Origin: Bacillota bacterium
Lineage (GTDB): Bacteria; Bacillota; SHA-98; Ch115; JABLXJ01
Assembly (NCBI GenBank): GCA_013178125.1
Contig: JABLXJ010000007.1
Coordinates: 1 to 64,000, forward strand
Reading direction: 5' to 3'
DNA length: 64,000 nt
Below, piece after piece: positions 47,911 through 59,870 of this stretch. Numbering within the stretch: position 1 is the first letter of the stretch; each line of letters begins with the position of its first letter. The position numbers and the translations under genes are program-made. The notes under the pieces were generated by a model, which ran no database searches, had not been told where the DNA came from, and saw nothing but the letters and a program-made list of their open reading frames with translations.

Positions 47911-50189
47911 TACTTAACGCACCCCCAGATCTTCACCGTATATGGGCTGAGCTTCACCCTGAAACCGCCATCGCGGTCGCACCTTAGCGCGCCCCCGGCC
48001 CAGATATCCGAGATCTCCCGCGCCCCCTGAATAGTAATATATCCCTCCTTCTCCTCCGGGGTCGGATTCGCGGCAAATGCTATAGCCCTATATTTAGCTG
48101 CCTTGACGGCATCAGAGCCGGCACCAGCGCCAGTGCCCGCACTAGCATCAGCATCAGCACCGACAGCCAGAGGTTCCTGAACTGAATCATGAATCGCCAC
48201 ATCGATCTCCGGGGCGTCGCACCTGATGGGCCTGGGACCCCCCAGGGCGCCAAGCACGCGATCCAGAAGCCTGCCGAAACAGGCGGCATCATTAACATCC
48301 TTGATAAGGGGCGGCAAGAAACCCAGGACGCAGATCACACCCTTTCCATGCGGCTTCTGATATGCTATAGTCTCCCCTCCGGCCTTGAGCAGGGGTGTCA
48401 CCCCGTCGCTATCGCCGAAAATATCGACCTGCCTGAGGTTACAGCCGTCAACCTCCACATCGCCTGCAAACCTGACCGGTCCGGGGAGGATATCTGCGTA
48501 GCCGCGGTATTCCTCCATCCGCTCGTTTAGCCATGGTATGCGCGGCCCGATGACGAGCGCCCCTCCATGCTGGACGTAATCAAGTAACCCCGCCTGGACG
48601 GTCCCGCCCAGGAAGTCAAAGGTTGGTGTGATTATGGCTCTATAGCCTCGCAGCCTTTCCCCCGGGGCGCCCTCCAGGAGCATCGCCGTGTCTCCTAGGC
48701 CAAAGGCGTGCTTAAATAACACCATAGCTTCATAATATGCCTTCCACCAATTTTTGTTCTCGACTTGAATAACATCCCTGAAATCCATTGATTCCCCGGC
48801 GACCAGCTCCTCAACAGGAAGCTCATCCCATGCGCCCATGTACCCCCGTGGGAGGCACAAGAGCTGCGCACTCGCCTCGAGGCGATCATATTCCCTGGCT
48901 CCAAGCAAAAGGATATCGCATCGCCTGCGAAGACCTGCGAGAGCGAGGTCGGGGTCCTGCAGGATACCGTTGAACTTGGTGTAAAAGTCAAAGAGTTCGC
49001 GCCGGATGCGGTTATCCCTTGCGATGGGAGAGCCGGTCCAGCGCTCCCTCTCCACGATCATGTGGAAGTCGAACGCCTTCAGGCCGTGCATGAGGCAGGC
49101 TTGCGCGATGAAACGCACATCCTCGACCAGGGGCGGCCGGTCGGCCCACGCCCGAATCCCAGAACTGAATTGAGCTGCGAAGGGAAGGCGGCTCGTCTCA
49201 GCGGCAAAGATCGCTTGTTCGCGGATCGCCCAATAGTTTTCCCTAAGGGGATAAACACCTGCGCCCTGGATATCTAAAACCCCCTCGGCTGCAGGGATGT
49301 TAAACGGGGTCCTGGCCAAGGCAACAGGATAGTTATGCATCAAGGCCACCCGGCCGTCGCCGCCAATGCCCCTATCCCTCCAGAGCTGGGCTATTCGTTT
49401 CAGCCCGTATAGGAGGTAATATTCCTTATACTCCGCCCAATCCAAGTAGTATGGGATATCTTTTTTAGATCCCGGCGCGAAATCGACTGGCGGGCGGATC
49501 TTCTCAAATGAAGAATAGGGGCCGCCGTGGCTCTCCAGATTCCCTCTGCCACCATATTTCTCAAGCAGGAACTGGCGATAAAGATTGATAGAAGCAGGGC
49601 AGTAATCAAGATCGTAAGTAGAATACCTCGACAGGTAACTCATCTCGTTGTCAATCCAGATGCCGATAACGCCCCCGTCAGGGTGGATGTGCCTCCTGAT
49701 GATGGGTGCCAGGACATCGAACCAGACGCCAACCTCCATGTAGAATTTATCGCTCGCATAGCTCGGCACCGGGAACTGTTTCGGTGGATCGTTGAGAATC
49801 GCTACAACACCGCTGGCCGCCTGAGCCTGGCACTCCGGGTCGAGGATAACCCTTTCGGGGTACCCCCTGAACGTCAACTCGCCGCGCACGTGTGGCCCGG
49901 GCTTGATTAGAATCTTAAAGCCTTTCCCCTCCGCGAGAGAAAGAAATGCGTCAATATCCTTTCGCGAGTCGTTCCCGCCGAAATCAAATTCCCCGCGTTT
50001 GACCTCATGTACGCTCCAGGGTATGGAGGTCGAGATCATCCTAAAGCCCATCGCCGCGATGCTATCCAGGATATCGCCCCATAGCCCCCTTTCGATGCGC
50101 CAGTAGTCCATCGCGCCGCTGCAGAGGCACATATACTCATCATCAATCTGTAGGCCGCCTGGACCCACCTTTATACCCTTTACACCCAT
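47910..50189 (-). CDS. GH35/GH42-like beta-galactosidase family protein
   Basis: A 759-residue protein with an N-terminal TIM barrel (20-400): CLCSGAMDYWRIERGLWGDI, IKPGPHVRGELTFRG and GIWIDNEMSYLSRYS, where the Asn-Glu is the likely acid/base. A beta-galactosidase trimerisation-like domain (about 425-620, Rossmann-type ITPTFDFLGG, GALVIGPRIPWL) and a C-terminal beta domain follow. The nucleophile strand reads RLPFAAQFSSG with Gln where GH35 usually has Glu. A Gly/Ala/Asp low-complexity run (ADADASAGTGAGAGSD) lies near 685-705. No signal peptide. ATG with GAGGAGGTGG upstream. Cytoplasmic beta-galactosidase-like hydrolysis is likely but unproven. Confidence 0.8.
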   Translation of the reverse strand: MGVKGIKVGPGGLQIDDEYMCLCSGAMDYWRIERGLWGDILDSIAAMGFRMISTSIPWSVHEVKRGEFDFGGNDSRKDIDAFLSLAEGKGFKILIKPGPHVRGELTFRGYPERVILDPECQAQAASGVVAILNDPPKQFPVPSYASDKFYMEVGVWFDVLAPIIRRHIHPDGGVIGIWIDNEMSYLSRYSTYDLDYCPASINLYRQFLLEKYGGRGNLESHGGPYSSFEKIRPPVDFAPGSKKDIPYYLDWAEYKEYYLLYGLKRIAQLWRDRGIGGDGRVALMHNYPVALARTPFNIPAAEGVLDIQGAGVYPLRENYWAIREQAIFAAETSRLPFAAQFSSGIRAWADRPPLVEDVRFIAQACLMHGLKAFDFHMIVERERWTGSPIARDNRIRRELFDFYTKFNGILQDPDLALAGLRRRCDILLLGAREYDRLEASAQLLCLPRGYMGAWDELPVEELVAGESMDFRDVIQVENKNWWKAYYEAMVLFKHAFGLGDTAMLLEGAPGERLRGYRAIITPTFDFLGGTVQAGLLDYVQHGGALVIGPRIPWLNERMEEYRGYADILPGPVRFAGDVEVDGCNLRQVDIFGDSDGVTPLLKAGGETIAYQKPHGKGVICVLGFLPPLIKDVNDAACFGRLLDRVLGALGGPRPIRCDAPEIDVAIHDSVQEPLAVGADADASAGTGAGAGSDAVKAAKYRAIAFAANPTPEEKEGYITIQGAREISDIWAGGALRCDRDGGFRVKLSPYTVKIWGCVK

Positions 50190-50307
50190 TCAAACACCAC
50201 CTCCTCGCCCTTCCCCTGGCCTCATATCTCTTCTCCTCATATCATATTTATATTTATTTGCTTTGAGACTGCACCTATGATTGCACCTATGACGAGGAAG
50301 CAAAAGA

Positions 50308-50337
50308 GAGCCCCGGCGCTCTTCAGCGCCGGGGCTC
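50308..50337 (-). terminator. Strong intrinsic terminator after ECF S-component gene
   Basis: GAGCCCCGGCGCT (50308-50320) and AGCGCCGGGGCTC (50325-50337) form a perfect 13-bp stem with a 4-nt loop. On the minus strand it is followed by TCTTTTG. It ends transcription from the ECF S-component gene before the GH35-like gene. Confidence 0.9.
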
Positions 50338-50394
50338 CTCCATCCCTTACGGCTATGGCCCTTAAGGTCGCGCCCACCAGGCGGAATATAGGGT

Positions 50395-50997
50395 TCATTC
50401 GCCCGCTTTGCCGCCATCCCCGGGATAGTCCCGGGAAAGGAGGGTGCTGGCTCTCGCGTTTCCCTCTACAAGGTAGATAACCGTCGGTATGAGGACCAGC
50501 TGAATCAGTATCCCCGGCAAGCTCTTGACCACCCCGAGCGTGATGGGGTAGAAAACAGGGATCGCCTTGAGGCCAAACAGTGGGAGGATAAACGCCCCGA
50601 GCGCCCCGTAGACGATGCGGCCGGCAAACATGGCACATACGAGGGAGATAATGGCATTTTGCCTGAGCCGGCCATACAGGAATCCCGTCAGGAACCCATA
50701 AACCGCCAGCTCAACCATCATCATCTGGGCAACGGGCGGCATGAGTGGGGGCATCCCTGTGAAAACCGCGCTCAAGATGGGCGTCAGGAATCCCACCGCC
50801 GCCCCGGTGGCCGGGCCAGCAAAGAAGCCTGCGAGGAGAACCGGTATGTGCATGGGCAGGAACACAGGCCCCGCCCCAATGGCGTGAAATGCTATAGGCA
50901 GCACGATGCCAAGGGCAATGAACAACGCCCCCCAGACGAGATTACGGGTCTTTGAACGAATTGAGCGAGCCCCAGGATTGACCTTTACCTCTACCAT
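50395..50997 (-). CDS. ECF transporter S component
   Basis: A 200-residue integral membrane protein with six predicted helices: LVWGALFIALGIVLPIAFHAIG, LPMHIPVLLAGFFAGPATGAAVGFLTPI, MMMVELAVYGFLTGFLYGRL. S components bind a vitamin or metal and use a shared energising module (EcfA/A'/T), not encoded here. The long frame starts at 51126, but ATG 50997 has GGAGG 8 nt upstream and fits the family. A hairpin with U-tract lies just upstream (51044-51105) and may also work as an attenuator. Substrate unknown. Confidence 0.88.
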   Translation of the reverse strand: MVEVKVNPGARSIRSKTRNLVWGALFIALGIVLPIAFHAIGAGPVFLPMHIPVLLAGFFAGPATGAAVGFLTPILSAVFTGMPPLMPPVAQMMMVELAVYGFLTGFLYGRLRQNAIISLVCAMFAGRIVYGALGAFILPLFGLKAIPVFYPITLGVVKSLPGILIQLVLIPTVIYLVEGNARASTLLSRDYPGDGGKAGE

Positions 50998-51043
50998 GTC
51001 ACCGGCCTCCACTCTTCTAAATTTGATTCTTAATACAGAAAGG

Positions 51044-51105
51044 CATACAAAAAGGCCATGAAGCCTCGCCCGCCATCCTGTGGCGGGATGAAGGCCTTCA
51101 TGGCC
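51044..51105 (-). terminator. Terminator or attenuator upstream of ECF S-component gene
   Basis: On the minus strand GGCCTTCATGGCC-type arms (51054-51066 with 51091-51105, GGCCATGAAG core) enclose a second CCCGCC/GGCGGG stem, and TTTTTG follows at about 51053-51049. It lies between the DUF3842 gene and the ECF start. It either ends the DUF3842 transcript or is the terminator part of a leader that controls the transporter; no known riboswitch was recognised. Confidence 0.7.
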
Positions 51106-51169
51106 CTTATCATTCCCGGTATTCATCTTTTTCGCGTCCTCACTTTACCTTACTTTGCCTTCCGCGCCC

Positions 51170-51625
51170 TTAACCCTCCCTCGCTCCCGTCTCCGCCTGC
51201 TCCGCCTGCAGGAATTCCCTTACCCGCTGCGCCAGCGCATCAAGCAGCCGTGGGAGAGTCTCGGACTGCACCCCGACAACATCAACCCTGCAACGGTTGA
51301 TGGGGATCAAGAATTTCCTCGCCTTGCTCCTGGCAACAGCCTCCGCCATCCTGGGGGTCAATTCCCCGAGCATGGAGTGCGCCAACACGATCCCGATGGG
51401 CCCGAGGATCAGGTCGACGGCTTCGGCCGTCTGAACCACGGCGTTCTCGCCGGTAGCTCCTTCATCGGCCCCGGCCCTCAGCATCGCCCCGGTGGCGAGG
51501 GCGTTGGTGCCGAGCGCAACGAGTTCCACCCGCCCTGCCAGCTCCGGGGGAAGCTCCTTTCTAAGCTTTTCGATTATGCCCCTGCCTATCCCGCCACCCT
51601 GGCCGTCTATGACCGCGATGCGCAT
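51170..51625 (-). CDS. DUF3842 family protein
   Basis: A 151-residue cytoplasmic protein starting MRIAVIDGQGGGIGRGIIEKLRKEL, a glycine-rich Rossmann-like start, then VELVALGTNALATGAMLRAGADEGATGENAVV and ILGPIGIVLAHSMLGELTPRMAEAVARSKARK. This is the DUF3842 pattern found in clostridial genomes, often near ECF S components as here. A nucleotide-binding role is possible. ATG 51625 has GGAG upstream; the earlier start at 51658 lacks one. Confidence 0.85.
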   Translation of the reverse strand: MRIAVIDGQGGGIGRGIIEKLRKELPPELAGRVELVALGTNALATGAMLRAGADEGATGENAVVQTAEAVDLILGPIGIVLAHSMLGELTPRMAEAVARSKARKFLIPINRCRVDVVGVQSETLPRLLDALAQRVREFLQAEQAETGAREG

Positions 51626-51823
51626 GATCTCCAATCTCTTGCCGCTGCCTTTATTCATTACTTACTCAACTTATGATTTCGTCATGACCATAATCCATAC
51701 CTTCGCCTCACTCGGCGCAAATGTACTTTCGACATAAATGCCCGGACTCCTGCCGCAAGCCGGGGAAATCTAAGCCAGCAACGCCGCGGAGGCGGCTACA
51801 AGTGGAGGATAACTCGGGAACGC

Positions 51824-54524
<2,701 letters not shown>

Positions 54525-54614
54525 ATATTCACCCCCTGCCTCCGTAGTTCGTTATATATCATAATTATGGTAATTGATAACGGCATTTCCAGGTCGGTAT
54601 GGATAGTATGGGCC

Positions 54615-56624
54615 TCACCCTGCCGTATTATTCGATGCCCACCGCCTGATAAAGGGCCGTGCCTCATACATGGCCGGGCTCGAAATCCTGTCGGCCTCAG
54701 CTTCAGCTGCAAAAACATGAGGCAAGGCATCCTCGACGGAGCCCACCAGCACAACCTCGACGCCCTTGAGAAAACCGGGCACATTCTTTGCATTCTCCCG
54801 GGGCACGATAATCTTTTTCATACCGGCCTGTTTCGCCCCGTATATCTTCTCAAAAACCCCGCCGACCGGCTTCACACGGCCCTGTATTGATATCTCACCG
54901 GTTACTGCGACATCCTGCCTAACGGGTTTCGACTGGAGGGCGCTGAGGATGCAAATTAAAACTGCAAGCCCTGCCGAAGGGCCGTCGATCTGCCCCCCTC
55001 CAATCACATTCACATGTATATCATAATCGCCGATATCCTCTCCAGTCAATTTCCGTATGACCGAGGCAGCATTGAATACCGAATCCCTCGCCATGCTCCC
55101 GGCCGTTTCATTGAATCTGATCTGCCCCTTCCCCTTCTCGCGGGCGGGGAAGGCAACCGCCTCTATCTCCACAACAGAACCTACAAATCCGCTCACCCCG
55201 AGCCCGAACACGCGTCCTATTTCAAAGGCATCCCCGGCCTTCACGGTCACATATGGTGCGAGCCTTCCCATCTGGATGACCTCCCACACATCCTGTTCCG
55301 TGACCCTGACCCTCTTGTCGTCAGACCTGCCGCCCCCCCGGTAGACGGCGAGCCCATACGCGTCGGCCAGGATGCTGGTGGCCTTCCTGCCCTCAATTGT
55401 ATAGTCGCTGATTATATCTGCAACCCTGTCCCCCAACACGACCCCGAGCTTGCTTGCGGCCTTCTCCACAATCTCGCGGATATGGGCCGCGGTCAGGGGC
55501 TCAAAGAATATCTCGGCGCAGCGCGAACGGATCGCCGGGTTGACCTCCATGGGGTCGCGCGTGGTCGCCCCTATCAGGATGAAATCCGCCGGAGCGCCCT
55601 CATCAAAGAGCTTCTTGATGTACTTCGGCACGTGCGGGTCATTTGGATCATAATAGGCCGAGTCGAACATCACCCGCTTGTCCTCCAGCACCTTGAGAAG
55701 CTTATTGAGAAGCAGGGGCTCAAGCTCCCCTATCTCATCTATAAACAGCACCCCTCCGTGGGCTTCCGTAACGAGCCCGAGCTTGGGCTCAGGCACCCCT
55801 GTTTCCGCGAAATCCCGGCGGGCACCCTGGTAGATCGGGTCATGAACCGAACCGAGCAGGGGGTTTGTAACCTCGCGCGGGTCCCATCTCAGGGTTGTCC
55901 CATCCACCTCAACAAACTTTGCATTCCTATCGAACGGGGTATGCTTGCGCTTCTTCGCCTCCTCCAGCGCGAGCCGGGCAACGGTGGTCTTCCCGACCCC
56001 CGGAGGGCCGTAAACGATCACATGCTGGGGAAAAGGCGATGCGATCTTGGATAGCAGGGCCTTTATCGCCCTCTCCTGGCCCACCACCTCATCAAAGCTG
56101 CTCGGCCTGAGGACCTCCAGAACCGACCTGGAGAGCTTCACCTGCTCAAGCTTTTCAAGCTCAGCGTATTTCTTCAGGGTCTGAGCATTGTCCGGACCTG
56201 TATCCTCCTTGAGAATCTGCATCTTGATCTCGCGAACATATTCCTCGTGGCGCTGCTGCATCTTCTCGGCGATCTTCTTCTCAAGCCTATCCTCCAACGT
56301 TCGCCGGGCAACGATGTCAGCGATCTCCTCTTCAATCTCGTCGATGATCCCGGGAATGGCCTCCATCCCGGGCACCTCATCTATAGTTGGATCCTCATAA
56401 ACTAGCCTCTGAAGGGCCAGGACCTTCTCCCCCAGGGCTCCTGACCTCATCAGGTTTAAAGCCTCCAGCTTTCCCGCCTTCAGCACGAGCTTATCCGAGC
56501 CGTAAATGTTGGATAGGAGGCCAAAAAGCGCTGTAACCCGCCTCCTGGTCTGCTCATCCTCGGTTAATTTCTCGCTTATATCCCGGTTTACAAACTTGAA
56601 GACCTTTTTCATGAAACCCCTCAT
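54615..56624 (-). CDS. Lon-family ATP-dependent protease, spore-former type (LonB/LonC-like)
   Basis: A 669-residue protease. An N-terminal helical part (LFGLLSNIYGSDKLVLKAGKLEALNLM), a coiled region, then an AAA+ domain with VYGPPGVGKTTVA (Walker A), GGVLFIDEIGEL (Walker B) and IGATTRDPMEVNPAIRSRC. The C-terminal protease domain has the Ser-Lys dyad: GQIDGPSAGLAVL (Ser) and GGVFEKIYGAKQAG (Lys). It lacks the large Lon N-domain, so it is not LonA; the N-terminal wording matches the LonC type restricted to endospore formers. ATG 56624 was taken, with 56612 also possible; the longer frame lies inside rplI. It follows rplI by 7 nt. Confidence 0.9.
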   Translation of the reverse strand: MRGFMKKVFKFVNRDISEKLTEDEQTRRRVTALFGLLSNIYGSDKLVLKAGKLEALNLMRSGALGEKVLALQRLVYEDPTIDEVPGMEAIPGIIDEIEEEIADIVARRTLEDRLEKKIAEKMQQRHEEYVREIKMQILKEDTGPDNAQTLKKYAELEKLEQVKLSRSVLEVLRPSSFDEVVGQERAIKALLSKIASPFPQHVIVYGPPGVGKTTVARLALEEAKKRKHTPFDRNAKFVEVDGTTLRWDPREVTNPLLGSVHDPIYQGARRDFAETGVPEPKLGLVTEAHGGVLFIDEIGELEPLLLNKLLKVLEDKRVMFDSAYYDPNDPHVPKYIKKLFDEGAPADFILIGATTRDPMEVNPAIRSRCAEIFFEPLTAAHIREIVEKAASKLGVVLGDRVADIISDYTIEGRKATSILADAYGLAVYRGGGRSDDKRVRVTEQDVWEVIQMGRLAPYVTVKAGDAFEIGRVFGLGVSGFVGSVVEIEAVAFPAREKGKGQIRFNETAGSMARDSVFNAASVIRKLTGEDIGDYDIHVNVIGGGQIDGPSAGLAVLICILSALQSKPVRQDVAVTGEISIQGRVKPVGGVFEKIYGAKQAGMKKIIVPRENAKNVPGFLKGVEVVLVGSVEDALPHVFAAEAEADRISSPAMYEARPFIRRWASNNTAG

Positions 56625-56631
56625 AGAAACC

Positions 56632-57090
56632 CTAATCCCCCCTGGGCTCGGCCACGACATCCACCTTGATGCTGGAGGCAATGTCCTGATGAAGCCTGAC
56701 CGGCACCCTGTACGCCCCTGTAACCTTGATCGGTTCGGGCAATTCGATCTTTCGCTTGTCAATCTCCACACCAAGAACCCTCTTTATGCCATCGGCTATA
56801 TCCTTGGCCGTGATAGAGCCGAACAGCCTTCCTCCCTCGCCGCTTTTGGCCTGTATAGTGATAGTAGCTGTCTCGAGCTTCTCTGCTGCCCTGCGCGCCT
56901 CCTCCGCCAGCCTCGCCTCTTTGCGACGCAACATCTCATTGCGTTCCTCCAGGCTTCTCAGGTTGGACTTTGAGGCTTCTTTTGCAAATCCCCGGGGCAA
57001 GAGGTAGTTACGAGCGTACCCCTCGGCAACCTCAACCATCTGCCCCTCCTTCCCAAGGGACTTGATATCCTGCGTCAGGATCACCTTCAC
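56632..57090 (-). CDS. rplI: 50S ribosomal protein L9
   Basis: A 152-residue ribosomal protein. MKVILTQDIKSLGKEGQMVEVAEGYARNYLLPRGFA is the rRNA-binding N-domain with the L9 signature; a long middle helix (45-80) and C-domain follow (IQAKSGEGGRLFGSITAKDIADGI). GTG start. Upstream is the YybS-like gene, downstream the Lon gene, as in many Firmicutes. Confidence 0.97.
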   Translation of the reverse strand: MKVILTQDIKSLGKEGQMVEVAEGYARNYLLPRGFAKEASKSNLRSLEERNEMLRRKEARLAEEARRAAEKLETATITIQAKSGEGGRLFGSITAKDIADGIKRVLGVEIDKRKIELPEPIKVTGAYRVPVRLHQDIASSIKVDVVAEPRGD

Positions 57091-57155
57091 CGGTCATCAC
57101 CATCCTCATATCCCTTCATCTATTTATCTATTACCATGTATATTATTACTTGTTA

Positions 57156-58121
57156 TTACTTGCGCGCCAGCTTCCGGAGGTCGAGCCATGCATCAAATAG
57201 CCCCACCCACACCAGCAGCTGCGACAAAAACCTGGTTATGATTATGAAGAAGACCAGGAGCACCCTCATGGCCGTGGAAACACGGTATTTATCCATAAAA
57301 AACCAGACGAGGGCCAATCCCTGAATAAGAAAAACATAAGAGAAAACGGTCATTATGTTAAGACCGGCCTTGAACGCGAGATCCATCTTGTGCCCCTGTC
57401 CAAGGAGCATTATAGCGCCGCCGGCGATATAGCCCCAGCCCCAGTACCAGGGTATTCGCCATTGTGAAAACTGGGGCAGGGACGCTACCTCGTGCCCGAG
57501 CCTCTTCAACACAAGCCGGGCTATGGTAAAGTCGATAAAGGATATCATCGCGACCGCAAGAAACATCGCAGCCGGGAGCGTCATCTTCATTATATCGACG
57601 AGCTGCCGGAGGTTCTGCTCGAGCATGGCGAGGTCCTTCTGCGAAAGACCTATCGACCTGTAAATATCAATGGAGCGCCTGAGCCCCTCCTCGACAGCCT
57701 GGGTCAGTTGCCCGAGGTTAAAGTCGAACACCAGGATGGAGACTGCGAGGGTCAGGCCGACCGAAACCACGACAGCCACGCCGGTGAGAATTATGGTCCG
57801 CGCCGCAGATAGCCTCCGGTTGAGGCAGGCACCAAGGGTTATCCCCACTATACCGACCTTGGCCAGCACCGTCAGACCCTGGAGCGGACCCGTAAGAGCG
57901 CTCGTCCCCAATACGGCGATGAACGTCGCGAGGGCCCCCGCCCTCACCCCTCGCCTGACGACGAGGACCACTATGGGGACCGGGTATACAAGCGCAAATA
58001 TGGGAATGTAGGCGTCCAGGACGCAAAATAGTATAGTTATTGCGGTGAGGAGGGCGCCCTCGACCAACGCCCGCGTGGACATGCGCCCGCCTGCTGGTCC
58101 ATGCCCGTCTATACCTGCCAC
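57156..58121 (-). CDS. YybS-like membrane protein (DUF2232)
   Basis: A 321-residue protein with eight or so membrane helices. The start TRALVEGALLTAITILFCVLDAYIPIFALVYPVPIVVLVVRRG is the DUF2232/YybS mark, and IPWYWGWGYIAGGAIML lies in the second half. Position just upstream of rplI matches the Bacillus yybS-yybT-rplI order, although a yybT (GdpP) gene is missing here. GTG start with AGGGGAT 5 nt upstream. Function unknown, perhaps S-component-like transport. Confidence 0.85.
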   Translation of the reverse strand: MAGIDGHGPAGGRMSTRALVEGALLTAITILFCVLDAYIPIFALVYPVPIVVLVVRRGVRAGALATFIAVLGTSALTGPLQGLTVLAKVGIVGITLGACLNRRLSAARTIILTGVAVVVSVGLTLAVSILVFDFNLGQLTQAVEEGLRRSIDIYRSIGLSQKDLAMLEQNLRQLVDIMKMTLPAAMFLAVAMISFIDFTIARLVLKRLGHEVASLPQFSQWRIPWYWGWGYIAGGAIMLLGQGHKMDLAFKAGLNIMTVFSYVFLIQGLALVWFFMDKYRVSTAMRVLLVFFIIITRFLSQLLVWVGLFDAWLDLRKLARK

Positions 58122-58130
58122 TTGGATCCC

Positions 58131-58469
58131 CTACTTCTTTCTTCCCTTGATGTGGTCCAGAAAGGCGGAGAAATCCCCGTACCACCTCTCGACCTCGTGG
58201 TCATTATCCACGTTGAGCCTCGCCATGTGTTCGATCTTAGCATCAAGAGACGCAAAACTCACCCCGAGGCGCCTTCCTAAAAGATAACACCCGATGACCA
58301 GATTTGCAAGGGATTCAGCTATAATATCCTCATTATTTTTCAACATCCCTCTAAAAAGCGAAGAAACATTGCTGACCAGTTCGGTTCTGAGCCACTCTAT
58401 GGTCTTGACGCCTCGAGCTATATCCACTTCGTAACCGGGCCGCTCACCGGGCTGGCCTGAAAAACTCAC
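58131..58469 (-). CDS. MazG-like family protein
   Basis: A 112-residue all-alpha protein: VDIARGVKTIEWLRTELVSNVSSLFRGMLKNNEDIIAESLANLVIGCYLLGRRLGVSF. This matches the MazG-like group found in Firmicutes between rpsR and yybS. MazG enzymes hydrolyse NTPs, but the acidic EExxE/ExxD set is only partly visible, so activity is uncertain. GTG 58469 has GGGAGGG 7 nt upstream and is preferred over a GTG at 58487. Confidence 0.8.
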   Translation of the reverse strand: MSFSGQPGERPGYEVDIARGVKTIEWLRTELVSNVSSLFRGMLKNNEDIIAESLANLVIGCYLLGRRLGVSFASLDAKIEHMARLNVDNDHEVERWYGDFSAFLDHIKGRKK

Positions 58470-58623
58470 AGGGAATCCCTCCCTCACTCAGAAGTCAACG
58501 TTGCAGGAGGTAGATCGGGTACACCGCCTTCAAGTCCTTCAATATGTTCGTCAACGCCGGCTCTTTCTCCTTCACGATCGAACCCGATCGGTTAAAACAA
58601 TTGCTGGAATTTCGGCAAACACC

Positions 58624-58658
58624 AAAAGGGAAGCAAGCGAATAATACCCTTGCTTCCC
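58624..58658 (-). terminator. Terminator of the rpsF-ssb-rpsR operon
   Basis: GGGAAGCAAG (58628-58637) and CTTGCTTCCC (58649-58658) make a 10-bp stem, followed on the minus strand by TTTTGG. It lies about 170 nt after rpsR. The rest of 58470-58825 contains TGCATG-type short repeats (58662-58745) and no gene. Confidence 0.8.
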
Positions 58659-58825
58659 TCTATGCATACCGCACATTCTATATGTGCATGATGTGCATGC
58701 CGTACATCTGCATGCCAGACATCCTACAATCGTAGAAACGTGCATGCCTTAAATATAATACGTAACACCGCATCACACTCTACCGTATCACGCTGCCAAT
58801 TATATACAACGCCACGTTATTCCTG

Positions 58826-59056
58826 CTATTCAGCGGTGAAAGGAAGGAGCGCTACATGACGCGCCCGCTTGATTGCGATGGTCAGCTGTCGCTGGTGTTT
58901 CGCGCAGTTTCCAGATATACGCCTTGGCAGGATCTTCCCTCTCTCGGTAACATACTTGCGCAGCCTTCCCGTATCCTTGTAATCTATGCTTTCTATCTTA
59001 TCGACGCAAAAACTGCAGACTCGCCTTTTTGCCCTTCGGCCCCTCTCTCGTCTCAT
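58826..59056 (-). CDS. rpsR: 30S ribosomal protein S18
   Basis: A 76-residue ribosomal protein: basic start, [45 protein letters not shown], which is the S18 signature. Cys14, Cys17 and a later Cys suggest the zinc-binding form (C+). GGAGGTAG precedes the ATG. Third gene of rpsF-ssb-rpsR. Confidence 0.97.
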   Translation of the reverse strand: MRRERGRRAKRRVCSFCVDKIESIDYKDTGRLRKYVTERGKILPRRISGNCAKHQRQLTIAIKRARHVALLPFTAE

Positions 59057-59089
59057 TCAACTACCTCCAATTTTACCTCCGACTCGGTC

Positions 59090-59512
59090 TCAGAATGGGA
59101 CTTCATTATCCTCGGGCGGCATCGCGGCTTCATTCTCGTCGGGTGATTCAGCAGGCGTAAAGCCTGGACCCGGACTCGGGCCCGCGGCGCCCTCCCGTGG
59201 CCTGCCCAGGAATTCCACCCTGTCGGCAATAACCTCGGTGACTCTGCGCTTCTGGCCCTCAGGGGTTTCGTAGGATCGCACCTGCAGCCTGCCATCGACT
59301 CCGGCAAGGCTCCCCTTTGTGAGGTAGTTCGCGCAGTTCTCGGCCTGTGCCCGCCACACTACCACATCGATAAAGTCCGCTTCGCGTTCACCCTGCTGAT
59401 TGGTGAAAGGCCTGTTCACGGCGATGGTGAAATTCGCAACTGGTATCCCGCTCTGCGTGTACCTCAACTCGGGGTCTCTTGCGAGCCTCCCAACGAGCAC
59501 CACCCTATTCAC
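59090..59512 (-). CDS. ssb: Single-stranded DNA-binding protein
   Basis: A 140-residue SSB: OB fold 1-105 with [66 protein letters not shown]; a Pro/Gly-rich linker and the acidic C-terminal tip PPEDNEVPF that recruits repair and replication proteins. GTG start. Lies between rpsF and rpsR. Confidence 0.97.
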   Translation of the reverse strand: MNRVVLVGRLARDPELRYTQSGIPVANFTIAVNRPFTNQQGEREADFIDVVVWRAQAENCANYLTKGSLAGVDGRLQVRSYETPEGQKRRVTEVIADRVEFLGRPREGAAGPSPGPGFTPAESPDENEAAMPPEDNEVPF

Positions 59513-59582
59513 GAGCTAGCACCACCCTTAAGAGATATTCAGCCGCGACGGATGATTGATACCCGGCTCTATCGCCTACCAA

Positions 59583-59870
59583 TCACTCGCCTCTTCGCGT
59601 TATGAGGAAACGGACCACTCCATCCGTGATCTTCAGCACCCGCTCGAGCTCGCCGGCAACGCCGGCCTCCGCCTTGAAATCGATAAGCACGTAGTAGCCT
59701 TCGTTGGAGCCATCGATCTCGTATGCCAGGCGCCTCTTGCCCCACCTGTCGGTTTTCTCGATCTCGCCGCCACCATTCTTGATGAGGTCCTCGAACTTTG
59801 TTATGATGGCGTTCATTGCATCTTCCTCGAGGTCGGGCTTGATGATGAACATCACCTCGTAATCCCGCAT
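59583..59870 (-). CDS. rpsF: 30S ribosomal protein S6
   Basis: A 95-residue ribosomal protein: MRDYEVMFIIKPDLEEDAMNAIITKFEDLI and WGKRRLAYEIDGSNEGYYVLIDFKA, the S6 signature (partner of S18). ATG 59870 has AGGAGGTG 7 nt upstream; a GTG three codons earlier overlaps that site. First gene of its operon; the 243-nt gap upstream shows only repeated AAACCCGG motifs. Confidence 0.97.
   Translation of the reverse strand: MRDYEVMFIIKPDLEEDAMNAIITKFEDLIKNGGGEIEKTDRWGKRRLAYEIDGSNEGYYVLIDFKAEAGVAGELERVLKITDGVVRFLITRRGE

Noticed and set aside
58544-58735. 63-codon plus-strand frame after the rpsR operon
   Set aside because: It crosses the terminator hairpin and a Cys/Met-rich simple repeat; no ribosome site.
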